DNA of 64,000 bases from Acetispira formosa (nom. nud.) (GTDB lineage Bacteria > Desulfobacterota > Desulfarculia > Adiutricales > Adiutricaceae): positions 1,612,001 to 1,676,000 of the forward strand of contig CP026657.1 in NCBI GenBank assembly GCA_023525915.1, written 5' to 3'. Under the pieces are notes generated by a model. That model made no database searches and was not told the origin of the DNA. It saw only the letters and a list, made by a program, of their open reading frames with translations. A program made the translations under genes and the position numbers. Shown in pieces: positions 25,979 through 34,876 of this stretch (the first letter of the stretch is position 1; every line of letters begins with the position of its first letter).

Positions 25979-25987
25979 GGAATAATC

Positions 25988-26218
25988 ATGATCAATAAAA
26001 AACATATCATTGAGGCCCGCCGCTGCAAATCATGCGGCCTGTGCGTGGAGTCCTGCCCTAAAAAGGCCTTAAGCATCGGCCATGAACTGAACGCCAACGG
26101 CTACGAAGTGGTGGAGTGTGATGCCGATAAATGCGTTCTCTGCAACATTTGCGGCATTGTCTGCCCCGATGTGGCCATCGGTGTAATTGAATTGAAAGCT
26201 TCTGAAAAGAGCGCTTAA
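25988..26218 (+). CDS. 2x[4Fe-4S] ferredoxin subunit of the 2-oxoacid oxidoreductase
   Basis: This 76-residue protein has two classic cluster motifs: CKSCGLCVESCP (about residues 14-25) and CVLCNICGIVCP (about 45-56). It is the delta subunit that passes electrons from the oxidoreductase to the ferredoxin pool. Its N-terminus (INKKHIIEARRC) is like that of Vor/Kor delta subunits. A 158-bp gap without a visible gene follows before the first methyltransferase gene. Confidence 0.92.
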   Translation: MINKKHIIEARRCKSCGLCVESCPKKALSIGHELNANGYEVVECDADKCVLCNICGIVCPDVAIGVIELKASEKSA

Positions 26219-26376
26219 AAATATGCGGCCTTTCGTGACTTGGCCTCTATGCCTGGAAGGTCAAGCGAGCTGAACAAATAGATATTACCAATGCCTGGTT
26301 TAATGCTCGAGGTGATATAGATGGCCAGGCGACTAATGCATGGGCCGTTTTACTGCCGGCCACTGAAGGAGTCAGT

Positions 26377-27777
26377 ATGCAATTTTTTGAAATTTTTTCG
26401 CAAGGCGATCTGGAAGCCATCCATGAGAATGTATTGGACATTCTGGAAAAAACCGGCATCGTTTTCCTCTATGAACCCGCCTTGGATATTTTCCGCAAAG
26501 CCGGCTGCCGGGTGGATGGGAACCGTGTTTATTTCCCCCGGAAGCTGGTGGAGGAGCAGCGGCGGCTGGCTCCGTCATCATTCACCGTTTACGGACGAAC
26601 CCGGGAGCGGGATGTGGTCTTTGACCGTGACTCATTCGTCACCATTCCCTGCTATGGCTCTCCCTATGTCCACCACTTGGGTGAGGAGCGCCGGGAAGGC
26701 ACCCGCGATGATTTCATTAAATTCACCAAGCTGACTCAGGACAGCCCCCATCTGGATGTAGCCAGCGCCGTGCCCTGCGAAATGGCCGATCTGCCCTTGG
26801 AAACCCGCGACAAAGAATACATCCGCACCATCCTGGAATTGTGCGAAAAGCCCTTTGTGGTTTCCAAGACGGCCGGGGTGGTGAAAAGCGCTTTTGAGCT
26901 GTCTTCCATTCTCTATGGTTCTCCTGAGGAAATGAAAGAAAAGCCCCGCTTCCTGACCATCGTCGACTCTCTGCCGCCTTTGGCTTACGACGAAACCATG
27001 ACCGAAATGCTGATGTTCTGCTCCGAATACGGCATACCGCAGCGTATTGGCGGGCTCGGCCAGTCGGGCCTGACCACCCCGGTGACCTGGCCGGGCCTTT
27101 TGTGCCAGATGATGGCCGAATCCCTGGCCGGCATCGTGCTGTCCCAGTTGATCCGCCCCGGAACACCGGTCTTGATCAACAACTCCAGTTCCGCCACCGA
27201 CATGAAAACTCTGGGCCTTTCGGTGGGCGCGCCGGAATCGGCCCTCAACTGTATCGGCACAGCCCAGATGGCCCGTTTTTACGGCCTCCCCTGCCGCTCC
27301 GGCGGGGCGATCAGCGATTCCAAAATAGTCGACGCCCAAGCCGGAGCCGAAACCATGATGAACCTGATGACCTCGGCCATGAGCGGGGCTAATTTTATTC
27401 TTCACGCCTGCGGCATTTTAGAGGCCTACATGGTCAGTTCTCTGGAAAAATTCGTAGTGGATGAAGAGTGCTGCGCCATGGTTCGCCGTATCCTTCGGGG
27501 CGCCGAAGTAAATGAGGACACCCTGGCCCGCCAGGCCATTGACGATGTCGGCCCAAAAGGCAATTACCTAACCCACAAACACACCACCAAGCGTTATAAG
27601 GGCCTGTTTCAGCCGGCTCTTTTCAACCGTGAAAGCTATGGCCGCTGGGTCTCCGGCGGGGAGAAGGACTGCGCTCAGGCCGCCCGGGAATTGTGGCAAA
27701 AACGCATTGAAAAATTCGAGGTTCCATCGCTCGGAGCGGATGATTTGAAGAAACTTTCAGACTATGTGAACTCTTAA
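26377..27777 (+). CDS. MttB-family non-pyrrolysine methyltransferase (first copy)
   Basis: This 466-residue TIM-barrel protein of the trimethylamine methyltransferase superfamily shows the conserved stretches CEKPFVVSKTAG, GLPCRSGGAISDSKIVDAQAG and GANFILHACGILEAYM. MttB-family enzymes move a methyl group from a quaternary amine to a corrinoid protein. True MttB carries pyrrolysine at an in-frame TAG. This frame has none, so it belongs with the MtgB/MtpB/MtcB-like enzymes that use betaines, proline betaine or carnitine. AAGGAG precedes the ATG. The gene is followed by a BCCT transporter. The substrate is inferred from context. Confidence 0.88.
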   Translation: MQFFEIFSQGDLEAIHENVLDILEKTGIVFLYEPALDIFRKAGCRVDGNRVYFPRKLVEEQRRLAPSSFTVYGRTRERDVVFDRDSFVTIPCYGSPYVHHLGEERREGTRDDFIKFTKLTQDSPHLDVASAVPCEMADLPLETRDKEYIRTILELCEKPFVVSKTAGVVKSAFELSSILYGSPEEMKEKPRFLTIVDSLPPLAYDETMTEMLMFCSEYGIPQRIGGLGQSGLTTPVTWPGLLCQMMAESLAGIVLSQLIRPGTPVLINNSSSATDMKTLGLSVGAPESALNCIGTAQMARFYGLPCRSGGAISDSKIVDAQAGAETMMNLMTSAMSGANFILHACGILEAYMVSSLEKFVVDEECCAMVRRILRGAEVNEDTLARQAIDDVGPKGNYLTHKHTTKRYKGLFQPALFNRESYGRWVSGGEKDCAQAARELWQKRIEKFEVPSLGADDLKKLSDYVNS

Positions 27778-27797
27778 TCAGAGAAGAGGACAAGCCC

Positions 27798-29438
27798 ATG
27801 CGGAAAATTATCTCGGAAATTGACATCAAAACTTTTTTGGTTCCGGCACTTTTAGTCGTGGCCGTTTTAACCGTCGGCGTGGTCAACCCCGAAGGGTTCG
27901 GCAATCTGATCAAGGTGGCCTTCGCTTGGATTTCCAGCAACTTGGGTTGGATGTACGACATCGGCATTGCCTGCCTCCTGGTCTTTTGCCTTTGGGCCGG
28001 TTTCAGCAAAGTCGGCAATATCCGACTCGGGGGAAAAGCGGCCAAGCCCAATATGAGCATGTTCTCCTGGGCCGCCATTACCTTTACCTCCGGCATGGCC
28101 ATGGGCGTGGTCTTCTACGGCGTCGGGGAGGGCTTGTTTAATTTCATGGCCCCTCCCGGTTTTACGGGTTTTGAGGCCGGTTCCCCGGAGGCGGCCGAAG
28201 CCGCGTTGTCCTATGTTTTTTTCCACTGGGGCTTTCACCCTTACGCCATCTATACCGGCTCCGGCCTGGGTTTCGCCTTTGTCTTCTGGAATACCAAGCG
28301 CAGCTTCAGCCTTTCCTCCGGGCTCTACCCCCTTCTGGGCGAAAAGGGCGAGCAGGGCGGCTGGGGCAACACCGTCAACTGGCTTTGCCTCTACATCATG
28401 GTCGGCTCCCTGGGCACCAACATGGGGCTGTGCGCCCTCCAACTGACGGCCGGCCTGGATTACGTTTTCGGTTCCAACTACCCCCATGACCTGGTTCATC
28501 CGGTCATCATCATCTTTCTGGCCGTCTGCGGCATCACCTTCGCCTGCTCCGGCATTCATAAAGCCATCAAGTATGTCTCCAACACCAACATGGTTTTTTT
28601 CGCCATTTTGGTCGTCTGGGCCTTCTTGTTCGGCGGTACCCAATTCATAATCAACAATACCGTCACCTCCATCGGACAATACCTGGGCATGATGGTGCCG
28701 CAGACTTTTTACCTGGAGCCGGCCAAACAGAGCGGCTGGATCGGCGACTGGACTCTGTATTACTGGGCCTGGTGGCTGACGGTGGCCCCCCTGACCGGCC
28801 TGTTTCTCATCAAGCTCGCTCGCGGCCGCACCATCCGTCAGTTTGTGCTGGTCAACATGTTCATTCCCATCGGCTTTGTGGTCATCTGGTTCGGCACCTT
28901 CGGTTCTTCGGCCATTTATCAGCAGTTGTACAACGGCCTGGACATCTGGGCGGCCATTGAGCAGTATGGCTTCCCGGTCTCCCTCTTTGCCTACCTCAAG
29001 GGGCTGCCCTTGAGCGGGGTGATGACCATGCTGGGCTTTCTGATCATTTTTCTCTCCTTTATCACCCAATCTGAATCAATGATCTATACCATGGCCGGCA
29101 TGACCTCGGCCGATAAGGGGGAGACCGCCATCGGCGAGCAGAAATCACCGACTTTTCTGAAGGTCTTCTGGGGGGCGGCCATTGCCATCATGGGCTATAT
29201 CCTCCTGAAGTCGGGCGGTTTAAAGGCGGTGCAGCAGTCGGTGGTCATGCTGGGCCTGCCGGTTCTGGTGATTCTTTTGGTCAATGCGGTCAGCTTCATC
29301 AAGGCGGTCAACAACCGGGAAACCTACGACCTGACCCTGACCGATGAGGAAAGGAAAAACATTATCCGGGAAAAACTTCAGGACTGCGCCGATGACCAGA
29401 AACAGGCCGCCCTGGAGGAAAGATTACGGAGCATCTGA
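27798..29438 (+). CDS. BCCT-family betaine/carnitine/choline transporter (first copy)
   Basis: This 546-residue inner-membrane carrier has about 12 hydrophobic spans. The BCCT signature appears as WTLYYWAWWLTVAPLTGLFL with the aromatic cage residues, and a Gly/Met stretch (SGMAMGVVFYGVGE) in span 3. It would import a quaternary ammonium compound for the methyltransferases next to it. The C-terminal cytoplasmic tail is short and charged. A 127-bp spacer with a strong inverted repeat separates it from the next gene. Confidence 0.93.
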   Translation: MRKIISEIDIKTFLVPALLVVAVLTVGVVNPEGFGNLIKVAFAWISSNLGWMYDIGIACLLVFCLWAGFSKVGNIRLGGKAAKPNMSMFSWAAITFTSGMAMGVVFYGVGEGLFNFMAPPGFTGFEAGSPEAAEAALSYVFFHWGFHPYAIYTGSGLGFAFVFWNTKRSFSLSSGLYPLLGEKGEQGGWGNTVNWLCLYIMVGSLGTNMGLCALQLTAGLDYVFGSNYPHDLVHPVIIIFLAVCGITFACSGIHKAIKYVSNTNMVFFAILVVWAFLFGGTQFIINNTVTSIGQYLGMMVPQTFYLEPAKQSGWIGDWTLYYWAWWLTVAPLTGLFLIKLARGRTIRQFVLVNMFIPIGFVVIWFGTFGSSAIYQQLYNGLDIWAAIEQYGFPVSLFAYLKGLPLSGVMTMLGFLIIFLSFITQSESMIYTMAGMTSADKGETAIGEQKSPTFLKVFWGAAIAIMGYILLKSGGLKAVQQSVVMLGLPVLVILLVNAVSFIKAVNNRETYDLTLTDEERKNIIREKLQDCADDQKQAALEERLRSI

Positions 29439-29449
29439 TCACGCTTGAC

Positions 29450-29524
29450 GAACTCGTAAAAAGGGCCTGTTCTAAGTGGAACGATAGTGCGATGTCCACA
29501 GGACCGGCGGCTTTTTACGAGTTC
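29450..29524. repeat. long-loop inverted repeat between BCCT and methyltransferase genes
   Basis: Perfect 14-bp arms, GAACTCGTAAAAAG (29450-29463) and its complement (29511-29524), enclose a 47-nt loop. No T run follows, so it is not a standard terminator. It may be a REP-like element or an mRNA processing site. Confidence 0.75.
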
Positions 29525-29566
29525 ATCATGATCGGTAAAAGAACATTTGCGGTGGAGGTAAATTAG

Positions 29567-30991
29567 ATGTACGAACGAATGCAGTCTTTTTCCAAAGCGG
29601 AACTCACCTTAATTCACAACGCCTCTATGGCCATTTTGGCTCAAAACGGCTTAAACTTCACCGATGACGAGGCTTTGGAGATTTTTAAATCCCGAGGGTT
29701 TAAGGTTGAGGGCAGCCAGGTTTATTTCACTGAAGAAGATGTCCTGAGCGCTCTGGAAACCGCACCCGACCGTTTCAAATTTCACGCCCGCAACCCGGAA
29801 AAATCCGTCTGGATCGGGCGGGATGATTTCGCCTTTGCCCCGGCCTATGGGCCGCCCTTTGTGGTCGATGCCGAAGGCCGCCAAACGGTGGGGAATATGA
29901 GCGACTACGAAAAAGCGGTCAAGCTGGTAGAGACTTCCCCGGTGGTTGATTTCAACGGATTCAAGTATCTGGCTCCGGGGGACATTCCGGCGGAAACATC
30001 TTATCTGGATATGATCCGGGCCGCCCTGGTCCTGAGCGACAAACCCCTGATGGGCAGCACCGACAGCAAAACCGGCGCGGAAAACACCATGAAAATCATG
30101 GAACTGGTTTTCGGCCGGAACTATATCGACGACCACCCGGTGACCATGGGCCTGATCAATCCGCTCTCGCCTTTGTCCTACGCTCACGAGATGTCCGCCT
30201 CTATCATCGCCTATGCCCGACGCCGTCAGCCGGTCATCATCCACAACATGATCATGGCCGGGGCTTCCGGCCCAATCCGGCTGCCGGGCCTGATGGCCCT
30301 GGTCAACGCCGAAATATTGGGCGGGCTGGTTTTGGCCCAGTTGGTCGGGCCGGGAACGCCGGTCATCTATGGCTCTAATTCCTGCCCCATTTTTATGAAA
30401 ACCGCAGGGGCCGAAATATGCAGTCCCCAATCCCAATGGATCTTTTCGGCGGTGACCCAACTGGCCCGGTTTTACAACCTGCCCTGCCGGACGGGCGGCT
30501 CGTTGACCGATTCGCACCTCCCCGATGCCCAGGCCATGGCCGAGGGGGCCATGACTCTGATGACCACCATCCGCAATGGAGCCAACCTGGTTCTCCACGC
30601 CTTCGGCATACTCGGTTGTTTCATCGGCATTTCCTTTGAAAAATGGATTATGGACGAAGAGCTTTGCGCGTATATGCGGGGTCTCACTCAAAAATATCCC
30701 ATCACCCCGGAAAATCTGGCCGTCGACCAGATTCTCGCGGTCGGCAGCGGCGGCACTTTCATCACCCGTCCGGAAACCGCCAAAGAGTGCCGCAAGGCCT
30801 TTTACCAGCACAAGCTTTTCAATAAGTATGACGAAGCAGGCTGGCGCAAGGAGGGGGCGCTGGATTTGGTGGCCAAGGCCCAAAAAACCATTGAGGCCAG
30901 AATCGGAGGCTACCGTCAGCCGGATATGGATCCGACCCTGGTCAAGGATATCGACGCTCTCGTGGCTAAAATGAAAGCCGGCCCCCACTGA
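29567..30991 (+). CDS. MttB-family non-pyrrolysine methyltransferase (second copy)
   Basis: 474 residues, no in-frame TAG. The family core is clear: SDKPLMGSTDSKTG, GLINPLSPLSYAHEM, NLPCRTGGSLTDSHLPDAQA and GANLVLHAFGILGCFIG. It resembles the first copy more than the third. It is placed just before a proline-racemase-family gene (28 bp), which suggests that its demethylated product is a proline-like amino acid. GGAGG precedes ATG 29567. A corrinoid acceptor protein is not encoded in the window. Confidence 0.88.
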   Translation: MYERMQSFSKAELTLIHNASMAILAQNGLNFTDDEALEIFKSRGFKVEGSQVYFTEEDVLSALETAPDRFKFHARNPEKSVWIGRDDFAFAPAYGPPFVVDAEGRQTVGNMSDYEKAVKLVETSPVVDFNGFKYLAPGDIPAETSYLDMIRAALVLSDKPLMGSTDSKTGAENTMKIMELVFGRNYIDDHPVTMGLINPLSPLSYAHEMSASIIAYARRRQPVIIHNMIMAGASGPIRLPGLMALVNAEILGGLVLAQLVGPGTPVIYGSNSCPIFMKTAGAEICSPQSQWIFSAVTQLARFYNLPCRTGGSLTDSHLPDAQAMAEGAMTLMTTIRNGANLVLHAFGILGCFIGISFEKWIMDEELCAYMRGLTQKYPITPENLAVDQILAVGSGGTFITRPETAKECRKAFYQHKLFNKYDEAGWRKEGALDLVAKAQKTIEARIGGYRQPDMDPTLVKDIDALVAKMKAGPH

Positions 30992-31019
30992 CAAACTTGG
31001 GCTGGGATAAGGAACTGAT

Positions 31020-32069
31020 ATGGCTTTTAAACGCATGTTTCAAACGGTCGATACCCACGGCGGAGTGCCGATGAGAGTGGTCACCGGCGGGGTGCCCGGA
31101 GTGCGGGGGCAAACTGTTTTTGAAAAAATGAAATGGCTTGAAGAAAATGACGATCAGCTTCGCAAGCTGCTTCTAAGGGAACCGAGGGGCTACCCGCCTC
31201 AGTGCCTCAACCTGATCGTTCCCGCCGCCGACCCCAGCGCCGCCGCCGGCTATATCATCATGGAGCAATCCGAATACTGCCTCATGAGCGGCTGGAACAC
31301 CATCGCCGTAGCCACCGCTCTACTGGAAACGGGCATGCTGGAAATAACCGGCCCGGAAACCAAATTCAAACTGGAAGCGCCGGGCGGGCTCATTGAAGTG
31401 ACGGCCCATTGCGAGGGCCGCCGGGTGAAGGCCGTGACCTTCAAGAATATGCCCTGCTTTGTCGGGCACCTGGGCGTGGAACTGGATATCCCCCAAGTTG
31501 GTAAGGCCATAGTGGATACAGTCTGGGCCGGGGCCTGGTTCGTTATTGCCGATGTGGCCAACTTTGGCGGGCTGGCCATCACGCCTTCGTGCGGTCAGGA
31601 ATTGACCAGAATCGCGGCGCTGATGTGTCGGGCGGCCGAAGATAAGCTTTCGCTCAATCACCCTCAGTTCGGCCATGTTCCCATTACCCTGGCCATGATT
31701 TGCGCGGGTGACCAGGAAAGAAACATCCCCTTTCAAAGCTGCGTGACCATGCTCACCGCCGAGGTCGATTATTCCGACCCCACCACCTGGGGCGGGGCTA
31801 TTGACCGTTCCCCTTGCGGCACCGGCACCTGCGCCCGCATGACCTCCCTTTTGGCCCATGGCCGCCTGACTCTGGGCGAAAACTTTTCTCACCAGAGCAT
31901 TATTGGTCTGGAAGGAAAGGGGCGTTTGATTGAGCAAACGAAAATCGGCGAATACCCGGCGGTCATTCCCGAAGTCACCGGCAACGCCTGGATTACCGGG
32001 TTTAATAATTTTGTTCTTGATGAAACAGATCCATTTCCAGAAGGGTTCAAGGTGGGCGATATCTGGTAA
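31020..32069 (+). CDS. proline-racemase-family protein with Ser at the first catalytic site (first copy)
   Basis: The 349 residues have the family start FKRMFQTVDTHGGVPMRVVT and the second catalytic motif DRSPCGTGT with Cys266. At the first catalytic site, where racemases have MCGHGT, this protein has MSGWNT with Ser90. The family includes proline racemase and 4-hydroxyproline 2-epimerase (Cys/Cys) and 3-hydroxyproline dehydratase (Cys/Thr). A Ser/Cys pair with a lost His suggests a changed reaction on a proline-like or N-methylproline-like substrate. The gene follows a methyltransferase and precedes a BCCT transporter. Start ATG 31020 follows AAGGAA. Confidence 0.85.
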   Translation: MAFKRMFQTVDTHGGVPMRVVTGGVPGVRGQTVFEKMKWLEENDDQLRKLLLREPRGYPPQCLNLIVPAADPSAAAGYIIMEQSEYCLMSGWNTIAVATALLETGMLEITGPETKFKLEAPGGLIEVTAHCEGRRVKAVTFKNMPCFVGHLGVELDIPQVGKAIVDTVWAGAWFVIADVANFGGLAITPSCGQELTRIAALMCRAAEDKLSLNHPQFGHVPITLAMICAGDQERNIPFQSCVTMLTAEVDYSDPTTWGGAIDRSPCGTGTCARMTSLLAHGRLTLGENFSHQSIIGLEGKGRLIEQTKIGEYPAVIPEVTGNAWITGFNNFVLDETDPFPEGFKVGDIW

Positions 32070-32113
32070 AAGCCCGTCCGCAATTACCGGGGCGGATTTT
32101 AAGGAGTTTTCCA

Positions 32114-33691
32114 ATGAGAAAATGGTTTCAAGGCGTTGACCGCACGATATTTGGCGGAGCCGCCGCAATCTATGCTGTTCTTTTTATATTTATCATTATC
32201 GCGCCCACAATGGCGGAAAAGGCGATCAGCGCCACTTTGGGCTTTACCTTCAATAAAGTCGGCTGGGTATATTTATTAGGCTGCACCGGCTTATTCATCG
32301 CCCTACTGTTTGTTGCTTTCGGACCTTATGGTAAAATCAGGCTCGGGCAGCCGGATGATAAGCCGGAATACAGTTTTGTCAGTTGGATGGGCATGCTGTT
32401 TGGGGCCGGTATCGGCAGCGGGCTGGTTTATTTCGGGGTCAATGAACCCATGACCCACTTCATCAATGCCCCCCTTGAAGTCGGCGGCAGTCAGGCCGCG
32501 GCCGTTGATGGTTTGCGGCTCACATTCATGCATTGGGGGGTGCATCCGTGGGCCCTGTATTGCGCGGCCGGCCTGGCTATGGCCTATTTTCAATATAAGC
32601 GGGGGTTGCCCAATCGCATCAGTTCCTGCTTTGAACCAATGCTGGGCCGGGATAATCTGGACGGCGTCACGGCCAAAGTCATTGATATTTTTGCCCTGGT
32701 GGCCACGCTCTGCGGCATTGCCACTTCCGTCGGCTTTGCCTCCACCCAGTTTGCGGCCGGCATATCTCTGCAATACGGTTTGCCTTCTGGTTTCCAATTG
32801 GTGGCTATAGTCATTGTATTTATTGGCGTGGTCTCCACCATCTCGGCCATGAAGGGCGTGGCCAAAGGCATTAAGATCATCAGCGACTTGAATATGTGGA
32901 TTGTCCTGTTTTTTGTCGTCTTCATGCTGATTGTCGGCTCAACCCTTTTTGAAATCAACATATTATTGGAAGCGGTCGGCTCATACTTCAACAAACTCCC
33001 GGCCGCCAGCCTATTTAATGACACCACCGGCGCGGTGCAGGAAAAAATCGGGTATAACTGGGTCAGCGGATGGACGGTTTTTTACTATGCCTGGTGGCTG
33101 GCCTTCGCTCCCTTTGTCGGAGGATTTTTAGCCAACATCTCCAAAGGCCGCACCATCAAAGAGTTTATTTTAGCCTGTCTTTTCGCTCCCACGGTCCTAT
33201 GCTTCGTCTGGTTTTCGTTTTTCGGCGGAACAGCTATCGACTGGGCTCTTTCAGGCAAAGTCTCCCAGGAGATTCTGGATGTGCTGGCCAACAATTCCCA
33301 GGAATCCCTGGTGGTCTTTCTCGGCCAACTGCCGCTTTCCAGCATCACGATAGTTATTTCACTGGTCTTCACCATGACCCTGATCATCACTTCCGTTAAT
33401 TCGGGCGCCTACACCATGGGGCTCATGTCCAGCGGCGCCAAACAGGCCGAGCCGACTCTGGCGCTGAGAGCGTTCTGGGGAACATTCATTGCTCTTAACG
33501 CTCTTTTATTTCTGTGGATAGGCGGGGGCGGCATGCAGACCCTGAGAAACACATCGATGGTCGCCGCGTTTCCTTTCTTGTTCGTTCTACTGTTGATGTT
33601 CATAAATGCGTTAAGATCATTGCATAAGCACTACGATGAGGTTGAAGCGCCCACCAGTCAGGTGACGGATATTCCGTCGACAAACAACTGA
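32114..33691 (+). CDS. BCCT-family transporter (second copy)
   Basis: This 525-residue carrier has about 12 membrane spans and the BCCT core (FYYAWWLAFAPFVGGFLANISKGR; GAGIGSGLVYFGVNEP in span 3). It is clearly paralogous to the first copy but quite diverged, so it probably has a different substrate or affinity. AAGGAG precedes the ATG. It is flanked by the two proline-racemase-family genes, which suggests that it supplies their pathway. Confidence 0.93.
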   Translation: MRKWFQGVDRTIFGGAAAIYAVLFIFIIIAPTMAEKAISATLGFTFNKVGWVYLLGCTGLFIALLFVAFGPYGKIRLGQPDDKPEYSFVSWMGMLFGAGIGSGLVYFGVNEPMTHFINAPLEVGGSQAAAVDGLRLTFMHWGVHPWALYCAAGLAMAYFQYKRGLPNRISSCFEPMLGRDNLDGVTAKVIDIFALVATLCGIATSVGFASTQFAAGISLQYGLPSGFQLVAIVIVFIGVVSTISAMKGVAKGIKIISDLNMWIVLFFVVFMLIVGSTLFEINILLEAVGSYFNKLPAASLFNDTTGAVQEKIGYNWVSGWTVFYYAWWLAFAPFVGGFLANISKGRTIKEFILACLFAPTVLCFVWFSFFGGTAIDWALSGKVSQEILDVLANNSQESLVVFLGQLPLSSITIVISLVFTMTLIITSVNSGAYTMGLMSSGAKQAEPTLALRAFWGTFIALNALLFLWIGGGGMQTLRNTSMVAAFPFLFVLLLMFINALRSLHKHYDEVEAPTSQVTDIPSTNN

Positions 33692-33717
33692 TAAGTACAT
33701 AAAGAAAGGAGCCACCA

Positions 33718-34773
33718 ATGGGCTTTAAAAGAACTATTCACGCGGTTGACACCCACGCCGGGGAGCCGATGCGGGTTATTACCGGGGGAGTGCCGCACAT
33801 TCCCGGCAATACCGTCTACGAACAAATGCAGTATCTTCGCGATCACGACGATCAACTGCGCCTGATGATGCTCAGGGAGCCGAGAGGCTATCCGCCGCTG
33901 TGCTGCAACCTGATTGTCCCCCCCAAACACCCCGAGGCCGACGCCGGTTACATCATCATGGAACAGGTTGAATATCCGGTCATGAGCGGCGGCAACACCA
34001 TCTCGGTGGCCACGGTTCTCCTGGAAATGGGGTTGCTGCCGATGAAAGAGCCGGTCACCGAACTGACCTTGGAAGCCCCGGCCGGTTTAATCGGCATCAG
34101 GGCGGAGTGTTCCAATGGCAAGGTCACCAGCGTGACCTTCAAAAACGTACCGGCCTTTGCCGCTCACCTCGATGCGGAAATAGACGTTCCGGAGCTGGGC
34201 AAAGTGACGGTCGATGTTGGCTGGGGCGGCATGTTCTACGCCATTGCGGATGTGCGCCAGTTCCCCCATATCAAACTGGAGCCGCAATACGGCGGAGAAA
34301 TAGCCCGGGTCAGCGCCATGATCCGCCAGGCGGCCATTGAGCAGCTTCCGGTGAAACATCCCCACTATCCCGGGGTGGGCATCTCGATTTCCCAGCTATC
34401 GGGGCCCACCGACAACCCCCAGGCCGATTGGAAAAACGCGGTGACCGTTTCTTCCGGGGATGTTGACTGGAACCACCCCTCCACCTGGACCGGAGCATTG
34501 GACCGCTGCCCCTGCGGCACCGGCACCTGCGCCAAAATGGCCGTCCTCCACGCCAAAGGCCAATTAAAAATCGGCCAGGACTTTCGTCACGAAGGCATTT
34601 TAGGCAATGTTTTCACCGGGAGGCTCGTTGAAGAAGTGGATATGGACGGCATCAAAGCCGTTGTGCCGACCATCAGCGGCCAGTCCTGGATATACGGCCT
34701 CAACACCTACGTTCTCGACCCCACCGATCCCTTCCCCAACGGGTTCACCGTAGGTGACATCTGGGCGGAATAG
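33718..34773 (+). CDS. proline-racemase-family protein with Ser at the first catalytic site (second copy)
   Basis: This 351-residue paralogue of the gene at 31020 shares the family start (FKRTIHAVDTHAGEPMRVIT), Ser90 in MSGGNT and Cys266 in DRCPCGTGT. As in its partner, the first catalytic Cys and its neighbouring His are replaced. Two such variants side by side suggest a pair of related steps or substrates, not simple proline racemisation. GAAAGGAG precedes the ATG. It is the last gene of the first cargo operon and is followed by a strong terminator. Confidence 0.85.
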   Translation: MGFKRTIHAVDTHAGEPMRVITGGVPHIPGNTVYEQMQYLRDHDDQLRLMMLREPRGYPPLCCNLIVPPKHPEADAGYIIMEQVEYPVMSGGNTISVATVLLEMGLLPMKEPVTELTLEAPAGLIGIRAECSNGKVTSVTFKNVPAFAAHLDAEIDVPELGKVTVDVGWGGMFYAIADVRQFPHIKLEPQYGGEIARVSAMIRQAAIEQLPVKHPHYPGVGISISQLSGPTDNPQADWKNAVTVSSGDVDWNHPSTWTGALDRCPCGTGTCAKMAVLHAKGQLKIGQDFRHEGILGNVFTGRLVEEVDMDGIKAVVPTISGQSWIYGLNTYVLDPTDPFPNGFTVGDIWAE

Positions 34774-34794
34774 AATTACTAAGCCAAACAAGAG

Positions 34795-34830
34795 TAACGC
34801 CATTCACCGACAAGTGAATGGCGTTTTTTT
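34795..34830 (+). terminator. terminator of the first cargo operon
   Basis: The arms AACGCCATTCAC and complement enclose a 6-nt loop and are followed by seven T. It separates the operon from the convergent IclR gene. Confidence 0.9.
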
Positions 34831-34876
34831 CGGCATGGGCAGGGAGGGTTATTTAAGCCGGGCCAAAACTCAGAGG

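Noticed and set aside
28772..34556. Several antisense frames of 60-140 codons across the BCCT and proline-racemase-family genes
   Set aside because: They mirror high-GC coding DNA on the opposite strand; none has a ribosome-binding site or plausible composition.
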